The notes: generated by a model not told the origin, from the letters alone. A stretch of DNA of 64,000 nt from Chitinophagaceae bacterium (GCA_016713965.1 JADJOC010000003.1:248001-312000); one strand, 5' to 3'. Numbered from the stretch's first letter, positions 9,284-19,003 are shown. A program made the numbers and translations.

Positions 9284-12202
9284 ATGAAACTGAAAGGTTT
9301 GGTTTGGTTCTTTACCATCGCACTGACTATTATTTCTTTATGGGAATTATCGTATACATGGGTAGTAAAAAGCTACGAAGGTAAGGTAAAGGCACAGGCA
9401 GAAAGGATAGTAAAAAACACCCAGCCGGGATTATCGCCTGAAGAAAGAGATGCTGCCGTTAAAATAAAAATGCAACGCATCCTGGACAGTACCAAAGACA
9501 AAAAAATATATCCGCTTGTTGGTACTACTTACCAGAAATGTAAAGAAAATGAATTGAACTTAGGGTTGGATTTGCAGGGCGGTATCAGTGTTACCATGAA
9601 TGTGAGCCTGGAAGGATTGATCAAATCAATGAGCAATAATCCAAAAGATGCTGCGCTTAACAAAGCTTTACAAAGTGCCAACGTGCAAAAATCCAATAGT
9701 AATGCCGATTATATTACTTTATTCAGGGATGCCTATACACAATTAAATGGTGCCGGTAAATTATCTGCATTATTTGCAGCCCCCGGAAAAACAATAAAAA
9801 TAAGTGATAATGATGATAAGGTTATCAGCCAGATACGCTCTGTTGCCAAAGATGCCATTAACCAAACCTATAAAGTATTGGTTAAGCGTATTGATAAATT
9901 TGGGGTAGCCCAGCCTAATATTAACCTGGATGAAAATAAAGGTATAATCAATGTGGAACTTGCAGGTATAAATGATGTAGAAAGAGTAAGAAAACTATTA
10001 CAATCCAACGCACATTTGCAATTTTGGGAAGTATATAATTTGGATGAATTGGCCCCGGGCATCCAGGCTGCAGATGAAGCTATATACGCAGGCCTTAATG
10101 ACACTGCCCTTAAAAATCCTTTTATCAGGATAATAAACCCGATACAACCGCAAAACGATAAAAACGGTAATCTGCGGTATAGTGCAGCTATCGGCAGTGT
10201 GCTTTTAAAAGATACAGCAACTTTCTTTTGCTATATAAACATCGATGCTGTTAAAAATACTATTCCATCTGATTGTAAATTCCTATTTGGCCTGGAAGAA
10301 AAAGATGCAAAAACGCAAACAAGATATTTTGCTTTATATGCCATTAAGCTTAACCCGGCCAATCCTGATAAAGCTCCTTTGGAAGGAGAAGGTGTGGAAG
10401 AAGCCAGGCAGGATTATGATGAGCATGGCAATCCATCTATCAGCATGCAAATGAATAATGCCGGGGCAAAAGCATGGGCAAAGCTTACTACCAAAAATGT
10501 AAACAGGCCTATTGCTATTGTTTTAGATGATATCGTATACTCTGCTCCAAATGTAGAAAATGCGATTGAAGGCGGCAACTCTAAAATCAGCGGCACTTTT
10601 AGCGTGGAAGAAGCACAGGATTTAGCCAATACTTTAAAATCTGGTAAGCTGGATGCGCCTGCTAAAATTGTGGCCGAGCAAATTGTAGGCCCTACCCTGG
10701 GCAAGGAAGCAGTTAAAGGTGGTGCAATGGCATTTGGCATCTCCTTCCTGGTAATATTTATTTTAATGCTGCTATATTATAATACTGGCGGCTGGGTAGC
10801 TAATATTGCATTAATATTGAACTTGTTATTCACCATCGGTGTACTTACGGCAATGGGCTTTACCTTAACAGCTGCGGGTATTGCAGGTTTAGTGCTTACC
10901 ATTGGTATGGCTGTAGATACCAACGTTATTATTTTTGAAAGGATAAAAGAAGAGTTAACCAAAGGCAAATCTTACCAGGTAGCAGTTAATGACGGATACA
11001 GGCGTTCATTAGCCCCGGTTATTGATGCGCATGTTACTACTTTATTAACTGCCGTTATCCTGGCTTATTTTGGTTTGGGCCCCGTTTTGGGTTTTGCCAC
11101 TACACAAATCATTGGTATATTATTATCATTGTTCTGTGGAATTTTGGTATCAAGATTAATTACTGATTTTTATACTAATAAACAACGACATTTTAATTAT
11201 TTTACTGGTATTTCAAAACGCATATTCAAACACGCCAGCTTTAATTTTATTAAATACAGGAAAGTGGCTTATATTATTTCTGTATTTGTTTTAATAGCAG
11301 GTATTGCTTCTTTCTTCAATGGCTTTCATGAAGGTGTGGAGTTTAAAGGCGGCCGCAGCTTTACCGTAAAATTTGATAAAAAAGTAAAAAATGACGATGT
11401 GAGAGAAGATCTTAAAGTTGCATTTGGAGATTTCCCGGTTATAAAATCCATTGGTACTGACAGCAAAATTTTAGATATTACCACTTCATATTTAATAGGC
11501 CAGGACAATGCAGATAACCAGGTGCAAACCAAATTATATGAAGGCTTGAAAAAAGTATTGCCGACAAACATGACTTTCGATCAATTCAAATCAACCATTG
11601 AAAAATCAACTACCGTACAGCCAAGTATATCAGACGATTTGAAGAAAGGCGCTATCAAAGCTACCATCTTTGCAATAATCGCTATCTTTTTATACATATT
11701 CATCCGTTTCCGGGATTGGAGATATTCTTTAGGCACTATTGTAGCATTGCTGCATGATGTATTGGTAACACTGGCGGTTTTCTCCTTCTTTAGAGAAATA
11801 GTTCCTTTTCCTTTGGAAATTGACCAGCATTTTATTGCAGCCATACTTACGGTAATTGGGTTTAGTATGAATGATACCATAATTGTATTTGACAGGGTAC
11901 GTGAATACAGTAAAGGAAGCAAGGCAATTGATAAACCTGTTATTATCAACCGTGCTATCAACGATACGCTAAGCCGTACTATCATGACTTCTTTAACAGT
12001 ATTTTTAACCTTGCTTATACTATTTATCTTTGGTGGAGAGGTAACCCGTGGGTTTGCATTTGCCATGTTGATAGGTGTTATTACCGGTACTTATTCTTCC
12101 ATATTTGTTGCCGCTCCTATTTTGGTTGATTTTGCAAAAAACAGGGCATTGGGCGAAGCTGAGATTAAGGTTCCTGAAAAAACAGCAACCAATAAAATAT
12201 AA
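9284..12202 (+). CDS. secDF: Protein translocase subunit SecDF (fused)
   Basis: The 972-residue protein joins SecD and SecF, as is usual in Bacteroidota. The SecD half has an N-terminal membrane span, the signature GLDLQGG at residues 94-100, a large periplasmic P1 domain to about residue 470, then five further spans with TIGMAVDTNVIIFERIKEE. The SecF half begins near residue 650 and carries GVEFKGGRSF near 683-692 and GFSMNDTIIVFDRVRE in its membrane domain. It uses proton motive force to pull preproteins through SecYEG at the inner membrane. The gene is intact, with a good -7 element upstream and a terminator 14 bases downstream. Confidence 0.97.
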   Translation: MKLKGLVWFFTIALTIISLWELSYTWVVKSYEGKVKAQAERIVKNTQPGLSPEERDAAVKIKMQRILDSTKDKKIYPLVGTTYQKCKENELNLGLDLQGGISVTMNVSLEGLIKSMSNNPKDAALNKALQSANVQKSNSNADYITLFRDAYTQLNGAGKLSALFAAPGKTIKISDNDDKVISQIRSVAKDAINQTYKVLVKRIDKFGVAQPNINLDENKGIINVELAGINDVERVRKLLQSNAHLQFWEVYNLDELAPGIQAADEAIYAGLNDTALKNPFIRIINPIQPQNDKNGNLRYSAAIGSVLLKDTATFFCYINIDAVKNTIPSDCKFLFGLEEKDAKTQTRYFALYAIKLNPANPDKAPLEGEGVEEARQDYDEHGNPSISMQMNNAGAKAWAKLTTKNVNRPIAIVLDDIVYSAPNVENAIEGGNSKISGTFSVEEAQDLANTLKSGKLDAPAKIVAEQIVGPTLGKEAVKGGAMAFGISFLVIFILMLLYYNTGGWVANIALILNLLFTIGVLTAMGFTLTAAGIAGLVLTIGMAVDTNVIIFERIKEELTKGKSYQVAVNDGYRRSLAPVIDAHVTTLLTAVILAYFGLGPVLGFATTQIIGILLSLFCGILVSRLITDFYTNKQRHFNYFTGISKRIFKHASFNFIKYRKVAYIISVFVLIAGIASFFNGFHEGVEFKGGRSFTVKFDKKVKNDDVREDLKVAFGDFPVIKSIGTDSKILDITTSYLIGQDNADNQVQTKLYEGLKKVLPTNMTFDQFKSTIEKSTTVQPSISDDLKKGAIKATIFAIIAIFLYIFIRFRDWRYSLGTIVALLHDVLVTLAVFSFFREIVPFPLEIDQHFIAAILTVIGFSMNDTIIVFDRVREYSKGSKAIDKPVIINRAINDTLSRTIMTSLTVFLTLLILFIFGGEVTRGFAFAMLIGVITGTYSSIFVAAPILVDFAKNRALGEAEIKVPEKTATNKI

Positions 12203-12215
12203 ACATTCTAATAAG

Positions 12216-12244
12216 AAGAAGCCCATCCAAAAGATGGGTTTTTT
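12216..12244 (+). terminator. secDF terminator
   Basis: The CCCATC/GATGGG hairpin with a CAAAA loop is followed by a T run just after the secDF stop. An almost identical copy lies at 12454-12483. Confidence 0.85.
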
Positions 12245-12280
12245 GTTTTGCTTTAACCATTTGTAGCCTTCTTTTTTTCC

Positions 12281-12309
12281 GAGCAACGTCTCCGGCTACG
12301 GGACGTTGC
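12281..12309. repeat. Palindromic repeat, first of an inverted pair
   Basis: GCAACGTC and GACGTTGC flank an 11-base GC-rich loop, giving an internal hairpin. The whole 29-base unit is the reverse complement of the unit at 12412-12442, so the two can also pair with each other. Confidence 0.8.
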
Positions 12310-12404
12310 GACAAATAATAAAAAAGGTTTGATTGTTACATCAGTAAAATAGAGATTACCGGCTGCTGATGTTAGGAATTAAATGATATAGTTATCATAT
12401 CAAA

Positions 12405-12448
12405 TGCTTCTGAGCAACGTCCCGTAGCCGGAGACGTTGCTCAGAAGC
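12405..12448. repeat. Palindromic repeat, second of an inverted pair
   Basis: A perfect 17-base stem (starting TGCTTCTGAGCAACGTC) surrounds an 11-base loop. The core at 12412-12442 is the reverse complement of 12281-12309. REP/BIME-like in form. Confidence 0.8.
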
Positions 12449-12453
12449 AGAAT

Positions 12454-12483
12454 AAGAAGCCCATCCAAAAGATGGGTTTTTTT
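12454..12483 (+). terminator. Second copy of the secDF terminator
   Basis: It has the same AAGAAGCCCATC...GATGGG hairpin and T run as at 12216, with the same upstream AATAAGAAG. The palindrome pair lies between the two terminator copies, so about 230 bases look like an insertion that duplicated the terminator. Confidence 0.75.
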
Positions 12484-12596
12484 ATTTAAATAATTTTGGC
12501 TGTTAACTTCTACTTACCCTTCAGCTGTAGTTCCGGCTGTTACAGGCTCCGCTATCGCTACGGCCCTTCGCTGCGCTGCGGGCCCTCTCCGCCTGA

Positions 12597-13492
12597 GAGA
12601 CTGTTTAAGAATTTAAGTGTCAAATTGTTTTAACATTAATCGGATAGCAGAGATTTCAGTAACTGTTTCAGCAGTATTAGAAAGTCTCTCATAACTCTTA
12701 GCATTCCTCCTGTTTGTCTCGTTCCATGCAAAAGTTCTTTCCACCACCCATCTTTTGGGAACTACTTTAAACCCTTTTAATTCAGAACGCTTTACCACCT
12801 CCATTTCATATCCCCCAGCACCTGGTTTTTTCTGCTGCTTTGCCTGGTAATGGGTAAGCTCCATCAGCAAATATTTTTTTAATCCCATGCCAACGGTTAC
12901 TAAGTTTTCTAATACAACTTTTCCCCCTTTTCTATCGGCCATGCTTGCAGGGTGAACCACTATACAAAGTAACAACCCTGAAGCATCTACTACAATATGC
13001 CGTTTTATCCCTTTGATTTTTTTACCTCCATCATAACCGGTATTGCTGCTCTTGCTTACCAATGTACTTTTAACCGACTGGGCATCCAAGATGCCTACAG
13101 AAAGTTCGGTGCTTTTACCTTGTTTCACCCTTAACAATTTTACTAAAAGCATCGGACCTTTTCGATAACCCCAGGGTTTTCCACCGGTTAAAATAGTAAT
13201 ATACTATCTGCCACTTTGGAAATTCACCAGGAAGCATACGCCATTGGCAGCCTGTTTTAACCAAATAAAAATGGCATTCAGAATTTGTCGCAAATCATGC
13301 TTACGTTTCCTTTTTATATTCAAAAAGCTTTTCATAACTTGCCATTGGCTGTCGTTTAAACAGGTAGGGTAGCTTATCATACTAATTGCGTTTGTTGTAA
13401 TTCTCAATTAGTGATAAATCCTACAATTAACTACAGCCTTTTTTTCCACTTTTCCACATAACAATAATTGATGTAAATTCTTAAACAGTCTC
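12597..13492 (-). mobile_element. IS5-group insertion sequence (896 bp, TGA target duplication)
   Basis: The ends GAGACTGTTTAAGAATTTA (left) and its reverse complement (right) are perfect 19-base inverted repeats. TGA flanks both sides (12594-12596 and 13493-13495), a 3-bp TNA duplication typical of the IS1031-like branch of IS5. Without the element the target reads CCGCCTGAGGCGG, itself a palindrome within GC-rich repeat sequence, so the IS landed in a hairpin. The size and the two-frame transposase fit small IS5-group elements. Confidence 0.88.
12613..13407 (-). pseudogene. IS5-group transposase in two damaged frames
   Basis: The first part (from 13407) begins with the ORFA-type sequence LNDSQWQVMKSFL and then loses frame. 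The correct continuation (GCQWRMLPGEFPKWQ, then VYYYFNRWKTLGLSK) is present in the next frame. The second part (13152-12613) has the DDE region with DAQSVKST, GYDGGKKIKGIKRHIVVD and WVVERTFAW, but lacks the expected DGGY block between KKYLLMEL and YEMEVVKRS. ORFA/ORFB frameshifting is normal in this group; the extra shift and the missing block suggest a dead copy. Confidence 0.8.
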
Positions 13493-13684
13493 TGAGGCGG
13501 ATCGGCCTTACACATCCGGCAGCTCGTCAGCATAAGAATATAGATTGAACAAATATTACATTTCAAATATTATTTCCATCAACTTATTACAAAATTGTTA
13601 ATACATTTTTTAACGAAAAAGATATTTGTATATTTATAGCACCTGCAGGGAATATGGTTTAATCTTAAACAAACTAACATTATT

Positions 13685-14101
13685 ATGGCACAAAGCATAG
13701 CCCAAATTACAGTATTAGTAAATGATTATGATGAAGCAATTCAATTCTACACAAAAAAACTAAACTTCACTGTTATAGAAGATACAGTTTTAAATGATAC
13801 AAAGCGGTGGGTGGTTATCGCTCCTAAAAACTCAACAGGCTGTTGCTTACTATTGGCCAAGGCAAGTGACAAAGAGCAAAAAGAATACATCGGTAATCAA
13901 ACTGGCGGAAGGGTTTTTTTGTTTTTATACACAGATAATTTTTGGTCTGACTATAATTCTATGGTAGAAAGCAATATTAACTTCATACGACAGCCAACGC
14001 AGGAGATTTATGGTATGGTAGCAGTTTTTGAAGACCTTTATGGTAATTTATGGGATTTAGTAGAACCTGCATCTAAAGTGCTAAATAAAAGTAATGACTA
14101 A
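13685..14101 (+). CDS. VOC superfamily (glyoxalase/bleomycin-resistance-like) protein
   Basis: The 138-residue protein has the VOC beta-alpha-beta-beta-beta pattern: it starts with IAQITVLVNDYDEAIQFY, has a central RWVVIAPKN strand and ends with VAVFEDLYGNLWDLVEP, where the Glu near the C-terminus is the usual metal ligand. Proteins of this subgroup bind a metal and act on small substrates or are of unknown function; the substrate cannot be read here. Its last bases overlap the start of the next gene by 8 bases, so the two are translationally coupled. Confidence 0.85.
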   Translation: MAQSIAQITVLVNDYDEAIQFYTKKLNFTVIEDTVLNDTKRWVVIAPKNSTGCCLLLAKASDKEQKEYIGNQTGGRVFLFLYTDNFWSDYNSMVESNINFIRQPTQEIYGMVAVFEDLYGNLWDLVEPASKVLNKSND

Positions 14102-14831
14102 TAAAAATAAATTCTTATTATTAGCCGGCATACTATTAACCATCACAGCTGTATTTATTTTCAGTAAAAAAAATAAAGAACTTAAGGAAAACCAGTTTAT
14201 CACTTTCACAGTTGATATAAAAAAACAAGACCTTAAATTTTTCTGGAAGAATGACAGCAATAAAATTTTTGGAAGCATACAAAATTTAAAGGACTGGCTT
14301 AACAAAAAAAATACCACTTTGTTATTTGCCATGAATGGAGGAATGTTTAAGCAGGACCGGTCACCACAAGGATTATTCATCCAGGAAAACAGTACAATAA
14401 CGCCATTAGATACAACAAGCGGTAATGGAAATTTTTATTTAAAGCCTAACGGGGTTTTTTATATAACCACAGGAAATATTCCTGTAATTTGTACTACCAC
14501 AGGTTTTGTAAATAATGCTACAATTAAATATGCTACGCAATCAGGACCGATGCTTGTAATAAATGGAAAAATACACCCGGCATTTAAAGAAGCATCTGCA
14601 AACTTAAACATCCGGAATGGTGTTGGCATCCTGCCGGATGGAAAGATTATTTTTGCCATGTCAAAAAAAGAAATAAATTTTTACAGCTTTGCCAGCTATT
14701 TTGAACAGCTCGGCTGCAAAAATGCATTGTACCTGGATGGTTTTGTCTCCAGAGCTTATGCACCAGGTCAAAACTGGCTGCAAACTGATGGAGATTTCGG
14801 GGTAATTATCGGGGTAATAAAAAATAAATAA
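14094..14831 (+). CDS. Phosphodiester glycosidase family protein (DUF2233/NAGPA-like)
   Basis: The 245-residue protein begins with one membrane span (LLLAGILLTITAVFIF), followed by a NAGPA-like domain with MNGGMFKQDRSPQGLFI, a QSGPMLV block and GCKNALYLDGF, the typical order in this family. Family members remove or hydrolyse sugar-phosphodiester linkages; the substrate here is unknown. It is anchored to the membrane with the enzyme domain outside the cytoplasm. It overlaps the VOC gene by 8 bases. Confidence 0.85.
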   Translation: MTNKNKFLLLAGILLTITAVFIFSKKNKELKENQFITFTVDIKKQDLKFFWKNDSNKIFGSIQNLKDWLNKKNTTLLFAMNGGMFKQDRSPQGLFIQENSTITPLDTTSGNGNFYLKPNGVFYITTGNIPVICTTTGFVNNATIKYATQSGPMLVINGKIHPAFKEASANLNIRNGVGILPDGKIIFAMSKKEINFYSFASYFEQLGCKNALYLDGFVSRAYAPGQNWLQTDGDFGVIIGVIKNK

Positions 14832-14890
14832 GTTCTTCTTACTAATGCAAAAGTATCTTTCTTAATAAGAACTAAGTATTATTATTATTG

Positions 14891-16132
14891 CTAATACAGC
14901 ATTCTTACTTTGATAGTGCCTTTTACCTTCTTTAATAACTGCAAAGCATTTTTGCTTAATCCCTTATCAATATCAAGTACTACATAACCCACCATTTCAT
15001 TAGTTTTAAGGTATTGCCCCAAAATATTTATTTTATTATTGGATAACTGGGTATTTATCTCTGAAAGAACCCCTGGTATATTATTATGAATATGTAAAAT
15101 GCGGTGCGTGCCTTCTTGTGGTGGCAAAGCTAATGCCGGTATACTGTGAGACCCGGTGCTTATACCCTTCTCCAAATAATTAAACAATTTATTACTTACA
15201 TCATTACCGATATTCTGCTGGGCTTCCTGTGTACTGCCACCAATATGCGGAGTTAACAGTACATTATTCAGACCCTGTAAAGGTGTGGAAAAAAGTTCAC
15301 CGTTCTTCTCCGGTTCCCACGGAAATACATCTACTGCAGCGCCTCAAAGTTTACCATCCAGCAAATATTTTCGTAATGCCTCAAGGTCAACAATTTCACC
15401 TCTTGCATAATTTATCAATATTGCCCCTTTTTTAAAATATTTTAAATTAGTCTTATTAATTAAATTCTTAGTTCCCGGCAATTCAGGCACATGTAAAGTA
15501 ACAATATCCGATTTGCTTATTACTTCTCTTAAACTTTTTCTATCCTCTGCATTACCTAATGGCAATTTGGTTTCTACATCATAAAAAATCACCTTCATCC
15601 CTATGCCTTCTGCAAGCACACTTACCTGGCTGCCAATATTTCCATACCCGATTATACCTAAAGTTTTGTTTCTTAATTCATAACTGCCGGTAGCATCTTT
15701 TGACCAGATTCCTTCGTGGGCCAATTTATGCTTATCAATAATTTTCCTTATCAATATAATAGAAGCCCCGATTACTAATTCAGCTACGCTCCTCGTATGG
15801 CTGTACTGTGCACTAAATACCACCACACCATGCATAGTTGCCGCTGCTAAATCCACCTGGTTCACACCAATACAAAAACAACCAATAGCCTGCAGCTTAA
15901 TTGCAGCTGCTAATACCTTTCCCGTAATTTGTGTTTTGCTTCTAATGCCTAAAATATGTACGTCTTTTACTGCTGCCACCAATTCTTCTTCACTCAGCGC
16001 ACCATTTATTTTTTTAATATTTACATAGCCTGCACTTTTAAAATAATTAACAGCAACATCACTAATATTTTCCAGGAATAAAATATTTATTTTCTCCTTT
16101 GGGTAACTTGTTATTTTTTTTTCCACCATCAT
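14891..16132 (-). CDS. serA: D-3-phosphoglycerate dehydrogenase, interrupted by one in-frame TGA
   Basis: The whole span is one frame of 413 codons plus stop, the usual length of SerA with an ACT domain, broken only by TGA at 15344-15346. Before it lie the substrate domain, GCFCIGVNQVDL, the NAD-binding GIIGYGNIG (residues 159-167) and NYARGEIVD with the catalytic Arg. After it lie GAAVDVFPWEP, LLTPHIGGST with the catalytic His, and the C-terminal ACT domain (from about residue 330), which senses serine. A product ending at the TGA would lack His and ACT and be inactive. A CGA-to-TGA change would explain the stop. The enzyme starts serine synthesis from 3-phosphoglycerate. Confidence 0.88.
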
Positions 16133-16151
16133 TTTTACAGCGTATTTTGCA

Positions 16152-16159
16152 CAAATATA
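16152..16159 (-). promoter_or_regulatory. Putative -7 element for serA
   Basis: On the reverse strand TATATTTG matches TAnnTTTG and lies about 20 bases before the serA ATG. Confidence 0.45.
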
Positions 16160-16235
16160 TCACCTGTTTTATTGGCAACACAACTGTTGCTGATTATATT
16201 GCAATATAGCATCATTTGGTTAATCTGATATTTTT

Positions 16236-17489
16236 ATGCTAAATAAACAAATCATAACATTCTGTTTTTTAATATTATTTATATTCTCCTGCCAATCACC
16301 AGGTAACCAGCATAAAAAAACAGCTAATGATAAACCTGCAACTATTAGTTTGCCAGATCCCGGCGTTATTACAAAAGAAGAAGAAAAACAAATAAAAGAT
16401 GCCTGCCAGCGCTGGTACGACACGTCTTTGGCCCCCAAAAATTTTAATGGAGAAATGATTGTAGCAAAAAAAGGCAATATAATTTTTGAAGTATATAATG
16501 GCACTACACGCTTACCCGGAAATGAAAAAATAACTGCCCAAACTCCTTTACACATAGCTTCTGTTAGCAAAACATTTACGTCTGCTGCAATTTTAAAACT
16601 GTACGAACAGAACAAATTAAACTTGGATGATACGCTTACCAAATACTTCCCTGGATTTAATTACCCGGGTATCACTATTCGCAGTTTGCTGGCACATCGA
16701 AGCGGTTTACCTAATTACCTGTACTTCATGGAAAAATTAGGTTGGGATAAAACCATAACCATCAGCAACCAGGATGTACTTGACTTCTTAATTAACCGAA
16801 AAGGTGAGATTAAAGATATAAGAAAGCCCAACACAAATTTTAATTACTGCAACACCAATTATTGTTTACTGGCACTTGTAATAGAAAAAGTATCCGGTAC
16901 CTCCTATCCTGATTTTTTGCAAACTTATTTTTTTAATCCCCTGCAAATGAAAAATACATTTGTATTTACCACTAAGGATTCTTTAACAGCTATTCCAAGT
17001 TATGATCACAAAGGAAATATTTACCCGTTTAATTTTTTAGATGGAGTATACGGTGATAAAAATATATACACCACTGCAAGAGATTTACTGATTTGGGACA
17101 GGGCCTTAACCAGCAATCAGTTACTAAATAAAGAAACGGTAGAGCAAGCTTATATACCTTACAGCAATGAAAAAGAAGGTATTAGAAATTACGGATTAGG
17201 CTGGAGGATGAATGTATACCCTGATGGTAAAAAACTGGTATATCACAACGGCTGGTGGCACGGCAGCAATGCTGTCTTTATGAGGCTACTGCAGGATTCT
17301 GCCACCATTATTGTAATTGGAAATAAATTTAACCGGTCTATTTATGGCGCAAGAGCTCTCTGTAATTTATTTGGAAATTATTATGGGTTGGAAGAAGAAG
17401 AGGAAGCCGAAAAGAAAGCAGAGGCAAACAATACAAATTCCAGGAAAGATCAGTTATTAAATAAACCCCCTGCAGCGAAAACAAAATAA
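16236..17489 (+). CDS. Class C beta-lactamase-family serine hydrolase (lipoprotein)
   Basis: The 417-residue protein has a type II signal peptide with lipobox IFSC (Cys19). Class C/AmpH-type motifs appear in order: S109-V-S-K112 as the nucleophile motif (ASVSKTF), Y204-C-N206 as the YxN motif, and HNG in VYHNGWWHG near residue 330 as the third motif. Such enzymes are usually D-amino-acid peptidases, esterases or penicillin-binding relatives. A charged Glu/Lys-rich tail ends the protein. It is divergent from serA and single, and it is followed by GC-rich inverted repeats. Confidence 0.88.
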   Translation: MLNKQIITFCFLILFIFSCQSPGNQHKKTANDKPATISLPDPGVITKEEEKQIKDACQRWYDTSLAPKNFNGEMIVAKKGNIIFEVYNGTTRLPGNEKITAQTPLHIASVSKTFTSAAILKLYEQNKLNLDDTLTKYFPGFNYPGITIRSLLAHRSGLPNYLYFMEKLGWDKTITISNQDVLDFLINRKGEIKDIRKPNTNFNYCNTNYCLLALVIEKVSGTSYPDFLQTYFFNPLQMKNTFVFTTKDSLTAIPSYDHKGNIYPFNFLDGVYGDKNIYTTARDLLIWDRALTSNQLLNKETVEQAYIPYSNEKEGIRNYGLGWRMNVYPDGKKLVYHNGWWHGSNAVFMRLLQDSATIIVIGNKFNRSIYGARALCNLFGNYYGLEEEEEAEKKAEANNTNSRKDQLLNKPPAAKTK

Positions 17490-17490
17490 A

Positions 17491-17527
17491 GGCTGACTAT
17501 CAACTTTAGTACCGGCTCATCCGCTGC
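17491..17527 (-). repeat. Dispersed repeat, reverse copy
   Basis: Its reverse complement (GCAGCGGATGAGCCGGTACTAAAG and onward) closely matches the repeat at 48523-48560 and, more loosely, the forward copy at 17621. It lies immediately after the serine hydrolase stop. Confidence 0.65.
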
Positions 17528-17620
17528 TACTCCGCCGCAAGCCCAACCCACAAAACCCTCAGCGGGTATTCGCTGCTATCGATAGAACGGAAAGCCCGGA
17601 ACGAAGCGTAGTGAGGACTT

Positions 17621-17679
17621 GCAGTGATAGCCGGAGCTAAAGCTGAATAATGATACAAAGCTGAGAGCCCCAAATTCTA
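17621..17679 (+). repeat. Dispersed repeat, forward copy
   Basis: GCAGTGATAGCCGGAGCTAAAGCTGA, then AAAGCTGAGAGCCCCAAAT, resembles the copy at 48523-48585 (GCAGCGAATGAGCCGGTACTAAAGCTGA, then AAAGCCGACTGCCCCCAAAT). With the copy at 17491 it forms an imperfect inverted pair around GC-rich sequence. Confidence 0.6.
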
Positions 17680-17706
17680 TTTGAATAATTCCTGAATAAA
17701 TAATGC

Positions 17707-18906
17707 TTATAACGCCGCGTAATCTTTCATATAAGCATAAGGTTCATTTATTTTTCCATTGATAACCAAACTGGCATTATCAATTGTTTTACTACCGCCT
17801 TTTCTCAAATCATCCAAAACAAATTTAATTAGCTGCTCACCAAAATACCGGCTTGCATCCCGTGGCAATTCATTGGGCAAATTGGCCACTGCCATGATAT
17901 CTATGCTACCAGGTTGATAAGGCAATGTTTTTTTAAAAGTATTTTTATCAATTCCATATACCGGATCAGCAATGGTAGAATCGCCTAAATTACAAGGAAC
18001 AGATCCGTAAGCATCATCGGTAATATCTGCAATCGTTTTTATCCTGAAATCCTTTTGCTTAATGTCGTTCCATTCAAATAAACGCGGAATATTTTTTTCC
18101 CAATAAACACCGTTCATCAATATATCAGTTTGGGATAAATAGTTTTTAAACTTATTGGTATAATCACCGGGATTTTGATGAAAATCCTCTCGTTTGTAGC
18201 TGCTGTCTTTTTTATGAGCGTACAAATCTCCTGCTTTTAAATGCACATATACCGGGTAAGAAAATTCTTTTATTAAATAATCTTCCGGTTCCACTTCACG
18301 AACATCGAGTAAATTCATTATTTCTAAAACACCATGTGCTACCCTTCCATTTCCTGTAACCGCTATTTTTATATTAGGTAATTTCAACCCAAAATAAGTA
18401 TGAATTAATTTTTGAAAACTATTTACGCTGTGGACTCTCTGGAGCCTGAATTCATTTGTCCTTTCGCCATATGCCATCATCCCATTATGAGCGCCAACAA
18501 TACCTGCAAAGAAACCGAAACCAATAATACGGGTTCCGTCTTCATGCTCTAAACATTCATAATCAATTAATGTAATTTTTTTATCTATAATTGCTTTAAA
18601 CAATTCCTGATTATAGGGCTGCAATTTTTTTGTATGCGAAAAAAAAAAATAAGTTTTTCCGGCAATCAGCAATTCAACCGGCACTTCTTTGATTCCAAAC
18701 AAAATATCACAACCTGATATATCCTCTTGCACAGATATCCCGGCCAGCTGGTATTCTTTATCACTAAAACACCTGTTATTACTGGCTTGCACCATAACCT
18801 GCATATCTTTAAAATTTTTTTGCAGCCACTTGCATTGGGCAGGTGTAAGGGCTACCCTGCTATCCCCAGGTATTTTTCCTTCTCTTATTAAGCCTATTTT
18901 CAACAT
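17707..18906 (-). CDS. Alanine dehydrogenase/saccharopine dehydrogenase-like NAD(P) oxidoreductase
   Basis: The 399-residue protein starts IGLIREGKIPGDSRVALTP, the N-terminal signature of the AlaDH/PNT/LYS1 family, where Arg and the following Lys-rich segment bind substrate. Later comes TGNGRVAHGVLEIMN, a nucleotide-binding loop of variant form. The overall pattern (about 400 residues, with IADITDDAYGSVPC) is nearer to lysine-forming saccharopine dehydrogenase homologues of Bacteroidota than to alanine dehydrogenase, which usually has about 370 residues. It probably oxidises or reductively forms an amino acid with NAD in the cytoplasm. The substrate is not decided by sequence alone. Confidence 0.8.
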   Translation of the reverse strand: MLKIGLIREGKIPGDSRVALTPAQCKWLQKNFKDMQVMVQASNNRCFSDKEYQLAGISVQEDISGCDILFGIKEVPVELLIAGKTYFFFSHTKKLQPYNQELFKAIIDKKITLIDYECLEHEDGTRIIGFGFFAGIVGAHNGMMAYGERTNEFRLQRVHSVNSFQKLIHTYFGLKLPNIKIAVTGNGRVAHGVLEIMNLLDVREVEPEDYLIKEFSYPVYVHLKAGDLYAHKKDSSYKREDFHQNPGDYTNKFKNYLSQTDILMNGVYWEKNIPRLFEWNDIKQKDFRIKTIADITDDAYGSVPCNLGDSTIADPVYGIDKNTFKKTLPYQPGSIDIMAVANLPNELPRDASRYFGEQLIKFVLDDLRKGGSKTIDNASLVINGKINEPYAYMKDYAAL

Positions 18907-19003
18907 TAATTTATTTTTATTACAGGTATAAAATCAGTTTTTAATAACTAAAGACATTTTTCTTGTAAAAATACCTTATTATGCATTACTAATTTCATAG
19001 GAT

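Noticed and set aside
11581..12066. 161-codon reverse frame inside secDF
   Set aside because: Shadow of a well-supported forward gene with no family features.
15344..15346. Possible selenocysteine or other recoding at the serA TGA
   Set aside because: The position is not a redox or catalytic Cys in SerA, no selenocysteine-type hairpin is apparent just downstream, and one base change from CGA explains it.
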